Positions 27,862-36,199 of a stretch of 64,000 nt of DNA are shown piece by piece. The stretch covers positions 1 to 64,000 of the forward strand of contig PENC01000028.1 of assembly GCA_003674045.1 (NCBI GenBank), given 5' to 3'. Within the stretch, counting starts at the first letter, position 1; each line of letters opens with the position of its first letter. The notes under the pieces were generated by a model, which saw only the letters and a list, made by a program, of their open reading frames with translations, searched no databases and had not been told where the DNA came from. The stretch is from Streptomyces griseocarneus. GTDB taxonomy: Bacteria > Actinomycetota > Actinomycetes > Streptomycetales > Streptomycetaceae. The position numbers and the translations under genes were made by a program.

Positions 27862-28755
27862 TCAGCCGATCCGCATCACGATCTCCTCGCACAGCTCGTG
27901 CGTGCGCAGGGCGTCCTCGGCGTCGAGCACCTTCCCCGCCCGTACCGCGTCCAGGAACGCCAGCACGATCTGCTCGATCCCGCGCTGCCGGGCCACCGGC
28001 ACCCAGTCGCCGCGGCGGCGCACGGTCGGCTGCCCCTTGTGGTCCACGACCTCCGCGAGGTTGACGACCTGCCGCTTGGTGTCCTGGCCGGAGACCTCCA
28101 GGACCTCCTCGGTGGACCCGCTCATCCGGTTCATGGCGCCGATGGCGGTGAAGCCGTCGCCCGAGAGCTGGAGCACGACGTGCTCCGCGAGGCCGTCGCG
28201 GACCCTGGCCCGCACATCGACGTGCTCGACGGGGCCGGGCGCGAGGAAACGCAGGGTGTCCACGACGTGGATGAAGTCGTCGAAGACGAGGGTGCGCGGG
28301 TCCTCGGCGAGCCCGACGCGGTTCTTCTGCAGGAGGATCAGGTCGCGCGGGTGGTCCGCGCACTGGGCGTACCCGGGCGCGTAGCGGCGGTTGAAGCCGA
28401 CCATGAGGCTCACCCCGTGCTCCTGGGCCAGCCGCACGAGCCGCTCGCTGGTGGCGTGGTCGTAGGCGAGCGGCTTGTCCACATAGACCGGTACGCCCGC
28501 CTCCAGGAGGCGGGTGACGAGCATCGGGTGCGCGGCGGTTGCGGCATGCACGAAGGCCGCGTCGAGTCCGGCCCCGAGGAGCCCGTCGAGGGTGGTGTGC
28601 CGGTGCGTCTCCGGCACGCGGCAGGTGGCGCCGACCCGGTCGAGCGTGCTCGCGGTCCGGGTGTGGAGATGCAGCTCCAGCTCCGGTCGCAGGGCGAGGA
28701 CCGGCAGGTACGCCTTCTCCGCGATGTCTCCGAGCCCGATGCAGCCGACCCTCAC
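27862..28755 (-). CDS. Gfo/Idh/MocA family oxidoreductase
   Basis: A 297-residue NAD(P)-dependent oxidoreductase. The Rossmann motif GCIGLGDIAEKAYLPVL is at the N-terminus, the catalytic-region DKPLAYD at about 92-98 and GFNRRYAPG near 120. The family acts on sugars, inositols or other hydroxy compounds. The GTG start overlaps the stop of the flavin monooxygenase gene (GTGA) and follows GGGAGGG, so the two are translationally coupled. Control by the divergent TetR regulator is inferred. The joint pathway is unknown. Confidence 0.87.
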   Translation of the reverse strand: MRVGCIGLGDIAEKAYLPVLALRPELELHLHTRTASTLDRVGATCRVPETHRHTTLDGLLGAGLDAAFVHAATAAHPMLVTRLLEAGVPVYVDKPLAYDHATSERLVRLAQEHGVSLMVGFNRRYAPGYAQCADHPRDLILLQKNRVGLAEDPRTLVFDDFIHVVDTLRFLAPGPVEHVDVRARVRDGLAEHVVLQLSGDGFTAIGAMNRMSGSTEEVLEVSGQDTKRQVVNLAEVVDHKGQPTVRRRGDWVPVARQRGIEQIVLAFLDAVRAGKVLDAEDALRTHELCEEIVMRIG

Positions 28756-29993
28756 TGGCCCTCCCTGGAACGTGCCTCTGCCGAATGCGCCTCTGTCGAA
28801 CGTGTCTCTGTTCGTGCAGCATACGTCCGCCCCGGCGGCCGCCAGTCGGCCACACCGTCCAGGCTGCGCAGGGCGGCGGCCGGGCCGAGCCGGTCGAGGA
28901 CGGAGATGGCCGCCGCGCGCAGGGCGCAGGCCGGGACCGAGGAGAGGGCGGTGAGCCTGCCGATGCGGCCGGAGCGGCGGACGACGTCCATGGTGCGGGG
29001 CAGACGCGCCCCGGTGTAGGCGGGGAGGGCCCGCGGCACGTCGCCGTCCGCCTCGTCCAGGAGGTGGGCGAGGACCACGGCGTCCTCGATCGCCTGGCAG
29101 CCGCCCTGTCCGAGGTGCGGCGTCATGGCGTGGGCGGCGTCGCCGAGGAGGGCCACCCGGCCGTGGTGGTAGGCGGGCAGCGGTGCCGCGGACGCGTGGA
29201 TGTCGTTGCGCAGCACGGCGGCCGGGTCGGCGGCGGCGAGGATGCCGGGGACGGGGTGGTGCCAGTCGCCGAAGAGGCGCCGCAGCTCGGCCAGTTCGCC
29301 GTCGGGGGAGTGGCCGCGCGCGGGGGCGTTGGCCTGTGCGTAGGCGTAGACGCGGCCGTCGTGCAGCGGGACGGTGCCCCAGATGCGGCCGCGGCCCCAG
29401 GTCTCGTGGGCGGGGAAGGGCTGCCGCGGGCGGGGGACGACCAGGCGCCAGCAGGTGAATCCGGCATACCGCGGCGCCGGGTGGCCGGGGAAGAGGGCGC
29501 CGCGCACGGCGGAGTGGATGCCGTCCGCCGCCACGACGAGGTCGGCCGTCAAACGCTCGCCGGCCGCGGTGACTTCGGCGGGGCGGCCGGGACCGCCGGG
29601 GTCGGTGAGGGCGGCGGGCGTCCCGGTGCGTACGGCCCCTTCGGGGAGCAGGGAGACGAGGAGCCGTACGAGTTCCGCGCGATGGGCGACGACGACGGGA
29701 CCGCCGAAGCGCGCGGCGGCGGCCTCGTTGCTGGTACGGGACAGCCAACGGCCGCCCGGCAGGCGCAGCCCGCCCTCGGCCTGCCAGCCGGCCATGGCCC
29801 GTACGGCATCCCCGGCGCCGAAGGTGTCGAGCGCGCGCTGGGCGTTGGGGGCCAGGGCGATACCCGCTCCGACGGGTTCGAGCGCCGCGGCGCGTTCGAG
29901 GACGGTGACGGTCCAGCCGCGGTGGCGCAGAGCGGCCGCGGCGGTGAGGCCGCCGATTCCACCGCCGATCACGATGGCGCTGAGGTCGCGCAT
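28752..29993 (-). CDS. FAD-dependent monooxygenase
   Basis: A 413-residue class A flavoprotein monooxygenase (salicylate/zeaxanthin-epoxidase type). It has an N-terminal GGGIGGLTAAAAL dinucleotide motif, a DG-type motif (VVAADGIHSAVR near 150-160) and GDAAHAMTPHLGQGGCQAIEDA near 285-305. GGGAGGG precedes ATG 29993. It is the first gene of a two-gene operon and is divergent from a TetR regulator, with two matching palindromes between them. The substrate is probably an aromatic or polycyclic compound. Function in detoxification or specialised metabolism is inferred. Confidence 0.9.
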   Translation of the reverse strand: MRDLSAIVIGGGIGGLTAAAALRHRGWTVTVLERAAALEPVGAGIALAPNAQRALDTFGAGDAVRAMAGWQAEGGLRLPGGRWLSRTSNEAAAARFGGPVVVAHRAELVRLLVSLLPEGAVRTGTPAALTDPGGPGRPAEVTAAGERLTADLVVAADGIHSAVRGALFPGHPAPRYAGFTCWRLVVPRPRQPFPAHETWGRGRIWGTVPLHDGRVYAYAQANAPARGHSPDGELAELRRLFGDWHHPVPGILAAADPAAVLRNDIHASAAPLPAYHHGRVALLGDAAHAMTPHLGQGGCQAIEDAVVLAHLLDEADGDVPRALPAYTGARLPRTMDVVRRSGRIGRLTALSSVPACALRAAAISVLDRLGPAAALRSLDGVADWRPPGRTYAARTETRSTEAHSAEARSREGQ

Positions 29994-30022
29994 GGTTTCC
30001 CTCCCGGAGGCGACGGACGAGA

Positions 30023-30040
30023 TCACTACGGGTGTAGTGA
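30023..30040. promoter_or_regulatory. TetR operator 1
   Basis: TCACTAC-GGGT-GTAGTGA is a perfect 7-bp-arm palindrome in the monooxygenase-tetR intergenic region, 30 nt before the monooxygenase start. The second copy lies 36 bp away centre to centre. Confidence 0.75.
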
Positions 30041-30059
30041 AGTGCCGACGGGCCGAGAG

Positions 30060-30076
30060 TACTACTCCTGTAGTGA
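30060..30076. promoter_or_regulatory. TetR operator 2
   Basis: TACTAC-TCCT-GTAGTG repeats the same palindrome with one mismatch, 19 nt before the tetR start. The pair fits coordinated repression of both divergent genes. Confidence 0.7.
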
Positions 30077-30094
30077 TGGCGATAGGTTGGGCGC

Positions 30095-30727
30095 ATGCCA
30101 GTCCCGAAGTCCGCCACCGGTTACGCCCGGGCCCAGCTGATCGCCGACACGGCCCTCGACCTGCTCGCCGAGCGCGGCATGCGCGGGCTGACCCACCGCG
30201 CCGTGGACGAGACCGCCGGGCTGCCGCTCGGCTCGACGTCCAACCAGGCCCGTACGCGCCTGGCGCTCCTGGAGATCGCCGTGCGGCGGCTCGCGCTCCG
30301 CGAGAGCGAGGTGCTCGGCGTGACGGGACTGCCCGCCCCCGCGGCCGGGCACGAAGCGCTCGCGGAGGCCGTCGCGCTCGCGCTGCACCGCGTGCTGACC
30401 GGACAGCGGGCCCTGCTGATCGCCCGGTACGAACTGGCCCTGGAGGCGGCGCGACGGCCCGAGCTGCGGCGGATCTACGACTCGGCGGGCCGTGTCTTCC
30501 GCGAGCCGCTGACGGCCTTGATGGCGGCGCACGGCTCGCCCGAACCGGAGCGGCACGCGCTGTCCCTCGTCGCGTGGTGCGAAGGGATGATGTTCTCGTG
30601 CGCCGCCGGGTCGTTCCACGCGGAGGCCCCCGGCCCCGCCCAACTCCGCGCCGGAGCAGCCGAACTGCTGCGCGGCATGCTCGGCGGTACGGGGGACCCG
30701 GACGGCGGCCGTCAGTCGATGCGTTAA
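30095..30727 (+). CDS. TetR-family transcriptional regulator
   Basis: A 210-residue regulator with a TetR helix-turn-helix at about 10-55 (AQLIADTALDLLAERGMRGLTHRAVDETAGLPLGST) and a ligand-binding C-terminal domain rich in Ala and Arg. It is divergent from the monooxygenase operon, with two near-identical palindromes in between, so it probably represses both itself and the operon. ATG 30095 has no strong ribosome site. The inducer is probably the monooxygenase substrate. Confidence 0.88.
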   Translation: MPVPKSATGYARAQLIADTALDLLAERGMRGLTHRAVDETAGLPLGSTSNQARTRLALLEIAVRRLALRESEVLGVTGLPAPAAGHEALAEAVALALHRVLTGQRALLIARYELALEAARRPELRRIYDSAGRVFREPLTALMAAHGSPEPERHALSLVAWCEGMMFSCAAGSFHAEAPGPAQLRAGAAELLRGMLGGTGDPDGGRQSMR

Positions 30728-30759
30728 TCGATGGAGAAACGGCGCGCGCGGGCGCGAGT

Positions 30760-31278
30760 ATGGGCGCCATGAACGCATCCGAACGCCCCGAACCGCCCAC
30801 CGTCGCCGACGAACGCACCGGCCTGGAGAGCTGGCTGGACTTCCACCGCGCGACCCTGGCCCTCAAGTGCGAGGGCCTGGACGACCGGCAGCTCCGCGAG
30901 GTGTCGGTGCCGCCGTCGTCGCTCACCCTCCTGGGCCTCGTGCGGCACATGGCCGAGGTCGAGCGCAACTGGTTCCGCAGGGTGCTCGGCGGCGAGGACG
31001 CCCCGCCGCTCTACTACAGCGACGACGACCCCGACGGCGAGTTCCGCGTCACCGACCGGGACACCTGGGACGACGCTCACGCCGCCTGGCAGGCGGAGGT
31101 CGCCGCGGCCCGCGACGCGGTGCGCGGCCGCTCGCTGGACGACCGCGGCATCTCACCGCGCAACGGCAAGGAATTCGACCTGCGGTGGATCTACATCCAC
31201 ATGATCGAGGAGTACGCCCGCCACAACGGGCATGCCGACCTCATCCGCGAGCGCATCGACGGAATGACGGGCGCATGA
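30760..31278 (+). CDS. DinB/DUF664 family protein (putative thiol S-transferase fold)
   Basis: A 172-residue four-helix-bundle protein. The metal-binding histidines of the DinB superfamily are visible in LGLVRHMAEVERNWFRR and in YIHMIEEYARHNGHADLIRERIDG. In mycothiol-producing bacteria, members of this superfamily transfer mycothiol to electrophiles; DUF664 proteins themselves are mostly uncharacterised. ATG 30760 or ATG 30769 may be used and neither has a clear ribosome site. It follows tetR by 32 nt, so co-transcription is possible. Confidence 0.82.
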   Translation: MGAMNASERPEPPTVADERTGLESWLDFHRATLALKCEGLDDRQLREVSVPPSSLTLLGLVRHMAEVERNWFRRVLGGEDAPPLYYSDDDPDGEFRVTDRDTWDDAHAAWQAEVAAARDAVRGRSLDDRGISPRNGKEFDLRWIYIHMIEEYARHNGHADLIRERIDGMTGA

Positions 31279-31437
31279 CCGGCGAATGACGGCGCACAGG
31301 TGACCATGGCAGCGTCCGGGGGCGGCCGGAGGCGTGTAGACGCGGCCGGTGGGCGGCCGCGCGTCGGCCGTCCGTGACCGCGTGTCACCCGTGCGGGGAA
31401 TTCCCAACGTGCCGCGCACGCCACCAGAGTTGAGCGA

Positions 31438-32157
31438 ATGCATCGTTTGCCAGCGACGGTCACTCTGACGGCGGTGGCCCTGGTCGCCGCCGCGGGCTGT
31501 GTCGCCGTCCCCTCGCAGTCCACCGGTCATGACGCGGCCCGGCCGCACCACTCCCGCTCCGCCGGGCCGGAGCCCGGCCCGGGGCGCGCTCGCGAGGCCC
31601 TCGTCGACATCGGGCCCGACGCCTCGGGGAAACCGCAGGGTGATCCCTCACGGGACCCGTCCTCCCACGCGCCCCCGGGCACACCCGCCGACCCACGCGA
31701 CCCGCACGACCCCCGAGCCCCCAAGGACCCCCGGAGCCCTGCCGACTCCGCGACCCGGCCCGACCCCAGGAACCCCGCGGACCCCAGGCCCCCCACGGAT
31801 CCCGGGGACTCTCACCGCAGCGCGGGACCCTCGGGCTCCTCGGGGGACGCGCCCAGACCACCGCAGCGCTCGGGCGGCGCGTCCTCGGGGTCGCCGGGGA
31901 CGGCCGAGCGCCCACCTGAGCCCCCCTCCCGCTCCGCGCCGGGCCGGGAGGACACACCCGCCCCCCACAGCCCGCCCCAGGCACCGCCCGCGCCGCCCTC
32001 GTCGAGCCGCACCGCCGAGCACCCGCCCGCGCAGCCCGCACCGGCCCCCCGCACCGGCGGCTCCGGCAGCGGCGTCTGCCAGCTCGGGCGCACCTACGGC
32101 CACTGGCAGCAGGGCAGCGACGCCTCGCGCATCTGCGGCCAGGTGTACGGGCACTGA
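31438..32157 (+). CDS. Proline-rich putative lipoprotein with conserved cysteine-containing tail
   Basis: A 239-residue exported protein. The N-terminus is a signal peptide ending in VAAAGC (lipobox-like, though -3 is Ala, so lipidation is uncertain). Residues about 30-210 are low-complexity Pro/Ser/Asp/Arg/Gly sequence. The last 26 residues (from VCQLGRTYGHW to ICGQVYGH) contain two cysteines and look like a small folded or cross-linked module. This layout of spacer plus C-terminal tip resembles wall-spanning Streptomyces proteins. Function unknown. Confidence 0.72.
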   Translation: MHRLPATVTLTAVALVAAAGCVAVPSQSTGHDAARPHHSRSAGPEPGPGRAREALVDIGPDASGKPQGDPSRDPSSHAPPGTPADPRDPHDPRAPKDPRSPADSATRPDPRNPADPRPPTDPGDSHRSAGPSGSSGDAPRPPQRSGGASSGSPGTAERPPEPPSRSAPGREDTPAPHSPPQAPPAPPSSSRTAEHPPAQPAPAPRTGGSGSGVCQLGRTYGHWQQGSDASRICGQVYGH

Positions 32158-32176
32158 GGACGCGGGCGCCCGACGG

Positions 32177-32863
32177 TCAGACGGCGAGGTCCGGGATCTG
32201 CCACGAGACGGGCTCGTGGCCCTGGGCCGCGATCGCCTCGTTGATCTGGGTGAAGGGGCGGCTGCCGAAGAACTTCTTCGCGGAGAGCGGCGAGGGGTGC
32301 GCGCCCTTGACGACGATGTGGCGCTCCTCGTCGATCAGCGGGAGCTTCTTCTGGGCGTAGTTGCCCCACAGCACGAAGACGGCGGGGTCGGGCCGGGAGG
32401 CCACTGCGCGGATCACCGCGTCCGTGAACTTCTCCCAGCCCTTGCCCTTGTGGGAGTTGGGCTCGCCGCCACGGACCGTCAGGACCGCGTTGAGCAGCAG
32501 GACGCCCTGCTCGGCCCACGGCATCAGGAAACCGTTGTCCGGGACCTCGAAGCCGAGCTCCTCCTTCATCTCCTTGTAGATGTTCCGCAGGGAGGGCGGG
32601 GTCTTCACGCCGGGGCGCACCGAGAAGCACAGGCCGTGCCCCTGCCCGGCGCCGTGGTAGGGGTCCTGGCCGAGGATGAGGACCTTCACCCGCTCGTACG
32701 GCGTGGCCTCCAGGGCCGCGAAGACCTCGCCGCGCGGCGGGTAGACCGGCGCCTTCGCCCGCTCCTCCTCGACGAAGTCCATGAGCTCCTTGAAGTAGGG
32801 CTTCTCCAGCTCCTCGCCGAGGACTCCGTGCCAGGACTCGGGCAGCACGTCGGTGACGGTCAC
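32177..32863 (-). CDS. ung: Uracil-DNA glycosylase
   Basis: A 228-residue family-1 UDG that removes uracil from DNA. The water-activating motif GQDPYH is at 65-70 and the HPSPLS loop is near residue 190, both intact, and the length is normal. GTG 32863 follows GGAGG at 8 nt. The gene is single and its 3' end is 19 nt from the convergent lipoprotein gene. Confidence 0.97.
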   Translation of the reverse strand: MTVTDVLPESWHGVLGEELEKPYFKELMDFVEEERAKAPVYPPRGEVFAALEATPYERVKVLILGQDPYHGAGQGHGLCFSVRPGVKTPPSLRNIYKEMKEELGFEVPDNGFLMPWAEQGVLLLNAVLTVRGGEPNSHKGKGWEKFTDAVIRAVASRPDPAVFVLWGNYAQKKLPLIDEERHIVVKGAHPSPLSAKKFFGSRPFTQINEAIAAQGHEPVSWQIPDLAV

Positions 32864-32941
32864 GTCGACAACCTCCGGGGTTCGTTCCGTTCTCACGGGA
32901 GAACTTACCGGCGGGCACTGACAACGCGGTGCGGTGCGGGT

Positions 32942-33142
32942 GACCGGGGGCTTCGCCCCCGGACCCCCATGGTGGTGGGTTGCGGCCGGTGGGCCGGTTG
33001 TGCCCACCCGTTCCGCCCTTGCGGAACGCATGCCCACAACCGGGACGGTGGAGGTGAGGCGGAGGACGCGCCCTTTAGGGGCGCGGGGAACTGCGCGACC
33101 AGCCCCCACGGACCCGCAGACGCGCACGCACCGCAAGTCGCA
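32942..33142 (+). repeat. Dispersed intergenic repeat, short variant with 5' flank module
   Basis: This copy has the hairpin CGCGCCC (33067-33073) with GGGCGCG (33079-33085), then GGGGAACTGCGCGACCAGCC and a CCCGCAGACGCGCAC tail. Upstream it shares a GCGGAACGC-TGCCCACAA block with the copy at 39533-39717. It lies between ung and the leftward SDR gene; no gene is encoded in it. Confidence 0.75.
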
Positions 33143-33152
33143 CTACCCCCGT

Positions 33153-33905
33153 TCAGAACCCCGCGTTCAGGAAGAGCCCCCCGTCCACCACAAGCGTCTG
33201 GCCCGTGATCCACGCGGCGGATCCGGAGAGGAGGAACGCCGCCGCTCCGCCGACGTCGTCCGGTACACCGAGGCGGCCGAGGGGGTACGACGCGGCGACC
33301 TCCTCCTCGCGGCCCTCGTACAGGGCGGCGGCGAACTTCGTCTTCACCACCGCAGGGGCGATCGCGTTGACGCGTACCCCGGGTGCCATCTCGTGGGCCA
33401 GCTGGAGCGTCAGGTTGATCATCGCGGCCTTGCTGATGCCGTACGCGCCGACGAACGGGGAAGCCCCCAGCCCGGCCACGGAGGCGATGTTGACGATCGC
33501 CCCGCCGTTCTCCTTCTGCCACGCCTTCCAGGTGCGCTGCGCGAAGCCGAGGGCCGAGACGACGTTGGTCTCGAACACCTTCCGCGCGACCGCGAGGTCG
33601 ACGTCGGCGATCGGCCCGGCCACCGGGTTGGTACCGGCGTTGTTGACGAGGTAGTCGACGCGGCCGAAGGTCTCCATCGTGCGCTCGACCGCGGCCGCCT
33701 GGTGGGCCTCGTCGTGCGCCTTGCCCGCCACCGTGAGCACACGGTCGGCGCCCAGGGACTCGGCGGCGGCCTTGAGGGCGTCCTCGTTGCGCCCGGTGAT
33801 GACGACACGGTCACCGCGGGCGACCAGCGCCTCCGCGATGCCGTACCCGATGCCGCGGCTGGCACCGGTGACCAGGGCGACCTTTCCGCTGTCCTGCACT
33901 GTCAT
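33153..33905 (-). CDS. SDR family oxidoreductase
   Basis: A 250-residue short-chain dehydrogenase. The cofactor motif TGASRGIG (14-21), NNAG and the catalytic YGISK (Y-x3-K) with upstream serine are intact. A WITGQTLVVDGG end is typical of FabG-like members. GGGGGGACGG precedes the ATG. It is the second gene of a two-SDR operon, 15 nt after the fabG-like gene. Together they probably process a ketoacyl or hydroxyacyl chain; the substrate is not evident. Confidence 0.9.
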   Translation of the reverse strand: MTVQDSGKVALVTGASRGIGYGIAEALVARGDRVVITGRNEDALKAAAESLGADRVLTVAGKAHDEAHQAAAVERTMETFGRVDYLVNNAGTNPVAGPIADVDLAVARKVFETNVVSALGFAQRTWKAWQKENGGAIVNIASVAGLGASPFVGAYGISKAAMINLTLQLAHEMAPGVRVNAIAPAVVKTKFAAALYEGREEEVAASYPLGRLGVPDDVGGAAAFLLSGSAAWITGQTLVVDGGLFLNAGF

Positions 33906-33920
33906 GATTCCGTCCCCCCG

Positions 33921-34682
33921 TCAGTCGAGCGGCCCGCCGGCCACGTACAGCACCTGGCCGGAGACGAAGCCCGCCTGCTCACCGGCGAAGAAGGCGACGG
34001 CGTTGGCGATGTCCGCCGGTTCGCCGACCCGCTGCACGGGGATCTGGGTCGCCGCCGCGGCCTTGAACTCCTCGAAGCCCATGCCGACGCGCGCCGCGGT
34101 GGCGGCGGTCATGTCGGTCGCGATGAAACCGGGCGCGACCGCGTTGGCCGTGATGCCGAACCTGCCGAGCTCGATGGCGAGCGTCTTGGTGAGGCCCTGC
34201 ATACCGGCCTTCGCGGCCGAGTAGTTGGCCTGCCCGCGGTTGCCGAGCGCCGAGCTGCTGGAGAGGTTGACGATCCGGCCGAAGCCCGCGTCCACCATGT
34301 GCTTCTGGCAGGCCCGGGACATCAGGAACGCACCGCGCAGGTGCACGTTCATGACGGTGTCCCAGTCGCTCTCGCTCATCTTGAAGAGCAGGTTGTCGCG
34401 GAGCACCCCGGCGTTGTTGACGAGGACGACCGGCGCGCCCAGCCCGGCGGCGATACGGGCCACCGCAGCCTCCACCTGGGCGGCGTCGGAGACGTCGCAG
34501 CCGACGGCGAGCGCCTTGCCGCCCGCCGTCGTGATCCGTTCCACGGTGCCCGCGCAGGACGCCTCGTCCAGGTCGAGGACGGCGACCGCGTGGCCTTCCT
34601 CCGCCAGTCGTACGGCGGTTGCCGCGCCGATGCCACGGGCCGCGCCCGTGACGACGGCAACGCGCTGCTCGGTGGTGGACAT
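33921..34682 (-). CDS. 3-oxoacyl-ACP reductase FabG-like SDR
   Basis: A 253-residue SDR with TGAARGIG at the N-terminus, VNNAGVLRDNLLFKM and the catalytic YSAAK. The sequence resembles 3-ketoacyl-(ACP/CoA) reductases. It is the first gene of the SDR pair. GAGGAGAG precedes ATG 34682. A TetR-like palindrome about 65 nt upstream suggests regulation by a fatty-acid or xenobiotic repressor encoded elsewhere. A beta-oxidation or polyketide role cannot be separated here. Confidence 0.88.
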   Translation of the reverse strand: MSTTEQRVAVVTGAARGIGAATAVRLAEEGHAVAVLDLDEASCAGTVERITTAGGKALAVGCDVSDAAQVEAAVARIAAGLGAPVVLVNNAGVLRDNLLFKMSESDWDTVMNVHLRGAFLMSRACQKHMVDAGFGRIVNLSSSSALGNRGQANYSAAKAGMQGLTKTLAIELGRFGITANAVAPGFIATDMTAATAARVGMGFEEFKAAAATQIPVQRVGEPADIANAVAFFAGEQAGFVSGQVLYVAGGPLD

Positions 34683-34746
34683 GCGGGGCTCTCCTCACCT
34701 AGGAAACGTCGACGACGCCGACGGGCCGCGCCCGCGCCGGGCGGGA

Positions 34747-34760
34747 TGAGCGACCGCTTA
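34747..34760. promoter_or_regulatory. TetR-type palindrome upstream of the SDR pair
   Basis: TGAGCG-AC-CGCTTA has 5 of 6 arm bases paired. It resembles the AAGCGxxCGCTT-style operators of TetR regulators of lipid genes. It lies in the 153-nt gap before the fabG-like gene. Confidence 0.4.
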
Positions 34761-34835
34761 GTACCTCTCGGCGGATCAGACGCTAGAAGCCCCGCCACCC
34801 GCTGTCAACGCCTTGTGGCCGCACCTCCCCGCGAC

Positions 34836-35231
34836 TCAGCGCACCAGGAGGTCGAGGAGCCGTTCCGACTCCCGCTCCGGGTCCTCGGTGAGCCCGGCGT
34901 GCACGGGGCCCGGCTGCACGACCGTGCTGCGCGGGGCGATCAGCCAGCGGAAGCGCCGTCCCGGGTCGTCCTCCGCGGCCTGGCCCGCCCGCTCGCCGCC
35001 GAGGCAGACACCCTCGACGGCACACAGCGCGGCCCGTACGCCCGCCACGTCCGCCGTCGGGTCGAGGGCCAGCAGCCGTGCCTCGTCCAGGTGGACGCGG
35101 GCGGCGACATAGGACTTCGCCTGGCAGTAGACGACGACCCCGGCGTTGATCTGTTCACCGCGTTCCACGCGGGGGACGACGCGCAGCAGCGCGTATTCGA
35201 AGACGTCGCGTCCGTTGTGGCGTCCGGTCAC
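34836..35231 (-). CDS. DUF3037 family protein
   Basis: A 131-residue protein matching the DUF3037 family (FEYALLRVVPRVERGEQINAGVVVYCQ at about 10-36). It begins at a GTG overlapping the stop of the HipA-like gene (GTGA), so the two are translationally coupled. DUF3037 genes are repeatedly found beside HipA-like kinases. No catalytic residues are evident. It may regulate, present substrate to, or counteract the kinase. Confidence 0.83.
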   Translation of the reverse strand: MTGRHNGRDVFEYALLRVVPRVERGEQINAGVVVYCQAKSYVAARVHLDEARLLALDPTADVAGVRAALCAVEGVCLGGERAGQAAEDDPGRRFRWLIAPRSTVVQPGPVHAGLTEDPERESERLLDLLVR

Positions 35232-36052
35232 TTCCCGGCCTTCCTGTCGAGCCTGACACGCACCCACTCCGGCGCCTGCGTGGGCTTGTCCTTGCTGCGT
35301 TCACCGATGACGATCCGGTCGCCGACCGTGGCGGCGCGCTCCAGTAGCACCTCCACATAGGCGCGGCGCAGGGCGTCCGGGCTGTCGAACCCCGGCTCGT
35401 CCACCAGCCACTCGTCCGGCACATCGGCCGCGACCGCCGTCAGCAGCTCCTCGGTGACCCGCGGCGCGAGCTCCTTCGCCGCCGCCGCGAGATCCGGGCC
35501 GAAGGTGGCCAGGACATGGTCGGAGGCGTCGTACGGCTTGCCCGCCGCGGCCGCCGCGCCCGGCCAGTTGTGGTGCCAGATCATGGTGGCGCCGTGGTCG
35601 ATGAGCCACATCCCGCCGTGCCACACCAGCAGGTTGGGGTTGCGCCAGGAGCGGTCGACGTTGTTGATGAGGGCGTCGAACCAGATCACGCGCCCGGCCT
35701 CCGCCGCGCCGACCTCGAAGGCGAGCGGGTCGAAGCCGAGGGCGCCGGGCAGGAAGTCCATGGCCAGGTTGAGCCCGCCGCTGGCCTTCAGCAGCCCCTG
35801 CACCTCCTGGTCCGGCTCGCCCCGCCCGATGACCGGGTCGAGCTGGATCCGCGCCAGCTCGGGGACGCGCAGCCCGAGCGCGCGCCCGAGCTGCCCGCAG
35901 ATCACCTCGGCGACCAGCGTCTTGCGGCCCTGGCCCGCGCCGGTGAACTTCATGACGTACGTGCCGAGATCGTCGGCCTCGACGATGCCGGGGAGTGAGC
36001 CACCCTCACGCAAGGGCGTGACATAGCGGGTGGCGATGACTTCGGGGAGCAT
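35228..36052 (-). CDS. HipA-like kinase
   Basis: A 274-residue protein of the stand-alone HipA-like kinase family. Visible kinase elements are Lys35 in YVMKFTGAGQGRK (ATP site), Asp133 and Asn138/140 in NNVDRSWRNPN (catalytic loop) and Asp152 in WLIDHGA (metal site). It is much shorter than HipA (about 440) and has no HipB partner. Its partner gene is the coupled DUF3037 gene. ATG 36052 is at the start of the frame. Target unknown; GltX phosphorylation as in HipA cannot be assumed. Confidence 0.82.
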   Translation of the reverse strand: MLPEVIATRYVTPLREGGSLPGIVEADDLGTYVMKFTGAGQGRKTLVAEVICGQLGRALGLRVPELARIQLDPVIGRGEPDQEVQGLLKASGGLNLAMDFLPGALGFDPLAFEVGAAEAGRVIWFDALINNVDRSWRNPNLLVWHGGMWLIDHGATMIWHHNWPGAAAAAGKPYDASDHVLATFGPDLAAAAKELAPRVTEELLTAVAADVPDEWLVDEPGFDSPDALRRAYVEVLLERAATVGDRIVIGERSKDKPTQAPEWVRVRLDRKAGK

Positions 36053-36199
36053 TGCCCCAGGCTACTGCGGTGGCGGACGGTATCCGGCCACCGGGAATCC
36101 GAGGGCCCGTCCCGCCTACGGAACTCCCGGCGGGTCCGTGCGCGCGCCCCACCGGGAATCCGCTCGCGTGTCCCGCCCGCCCCCTGTCATGGTCCCCGC

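Noticed and set aside
32942..33142. Repeat considered as an insertion sequence remnant
   Set aside because: No transposase fragment, no terminal target duplication seen; it matches other intergenic copies and looks like a small palindromic repeat.
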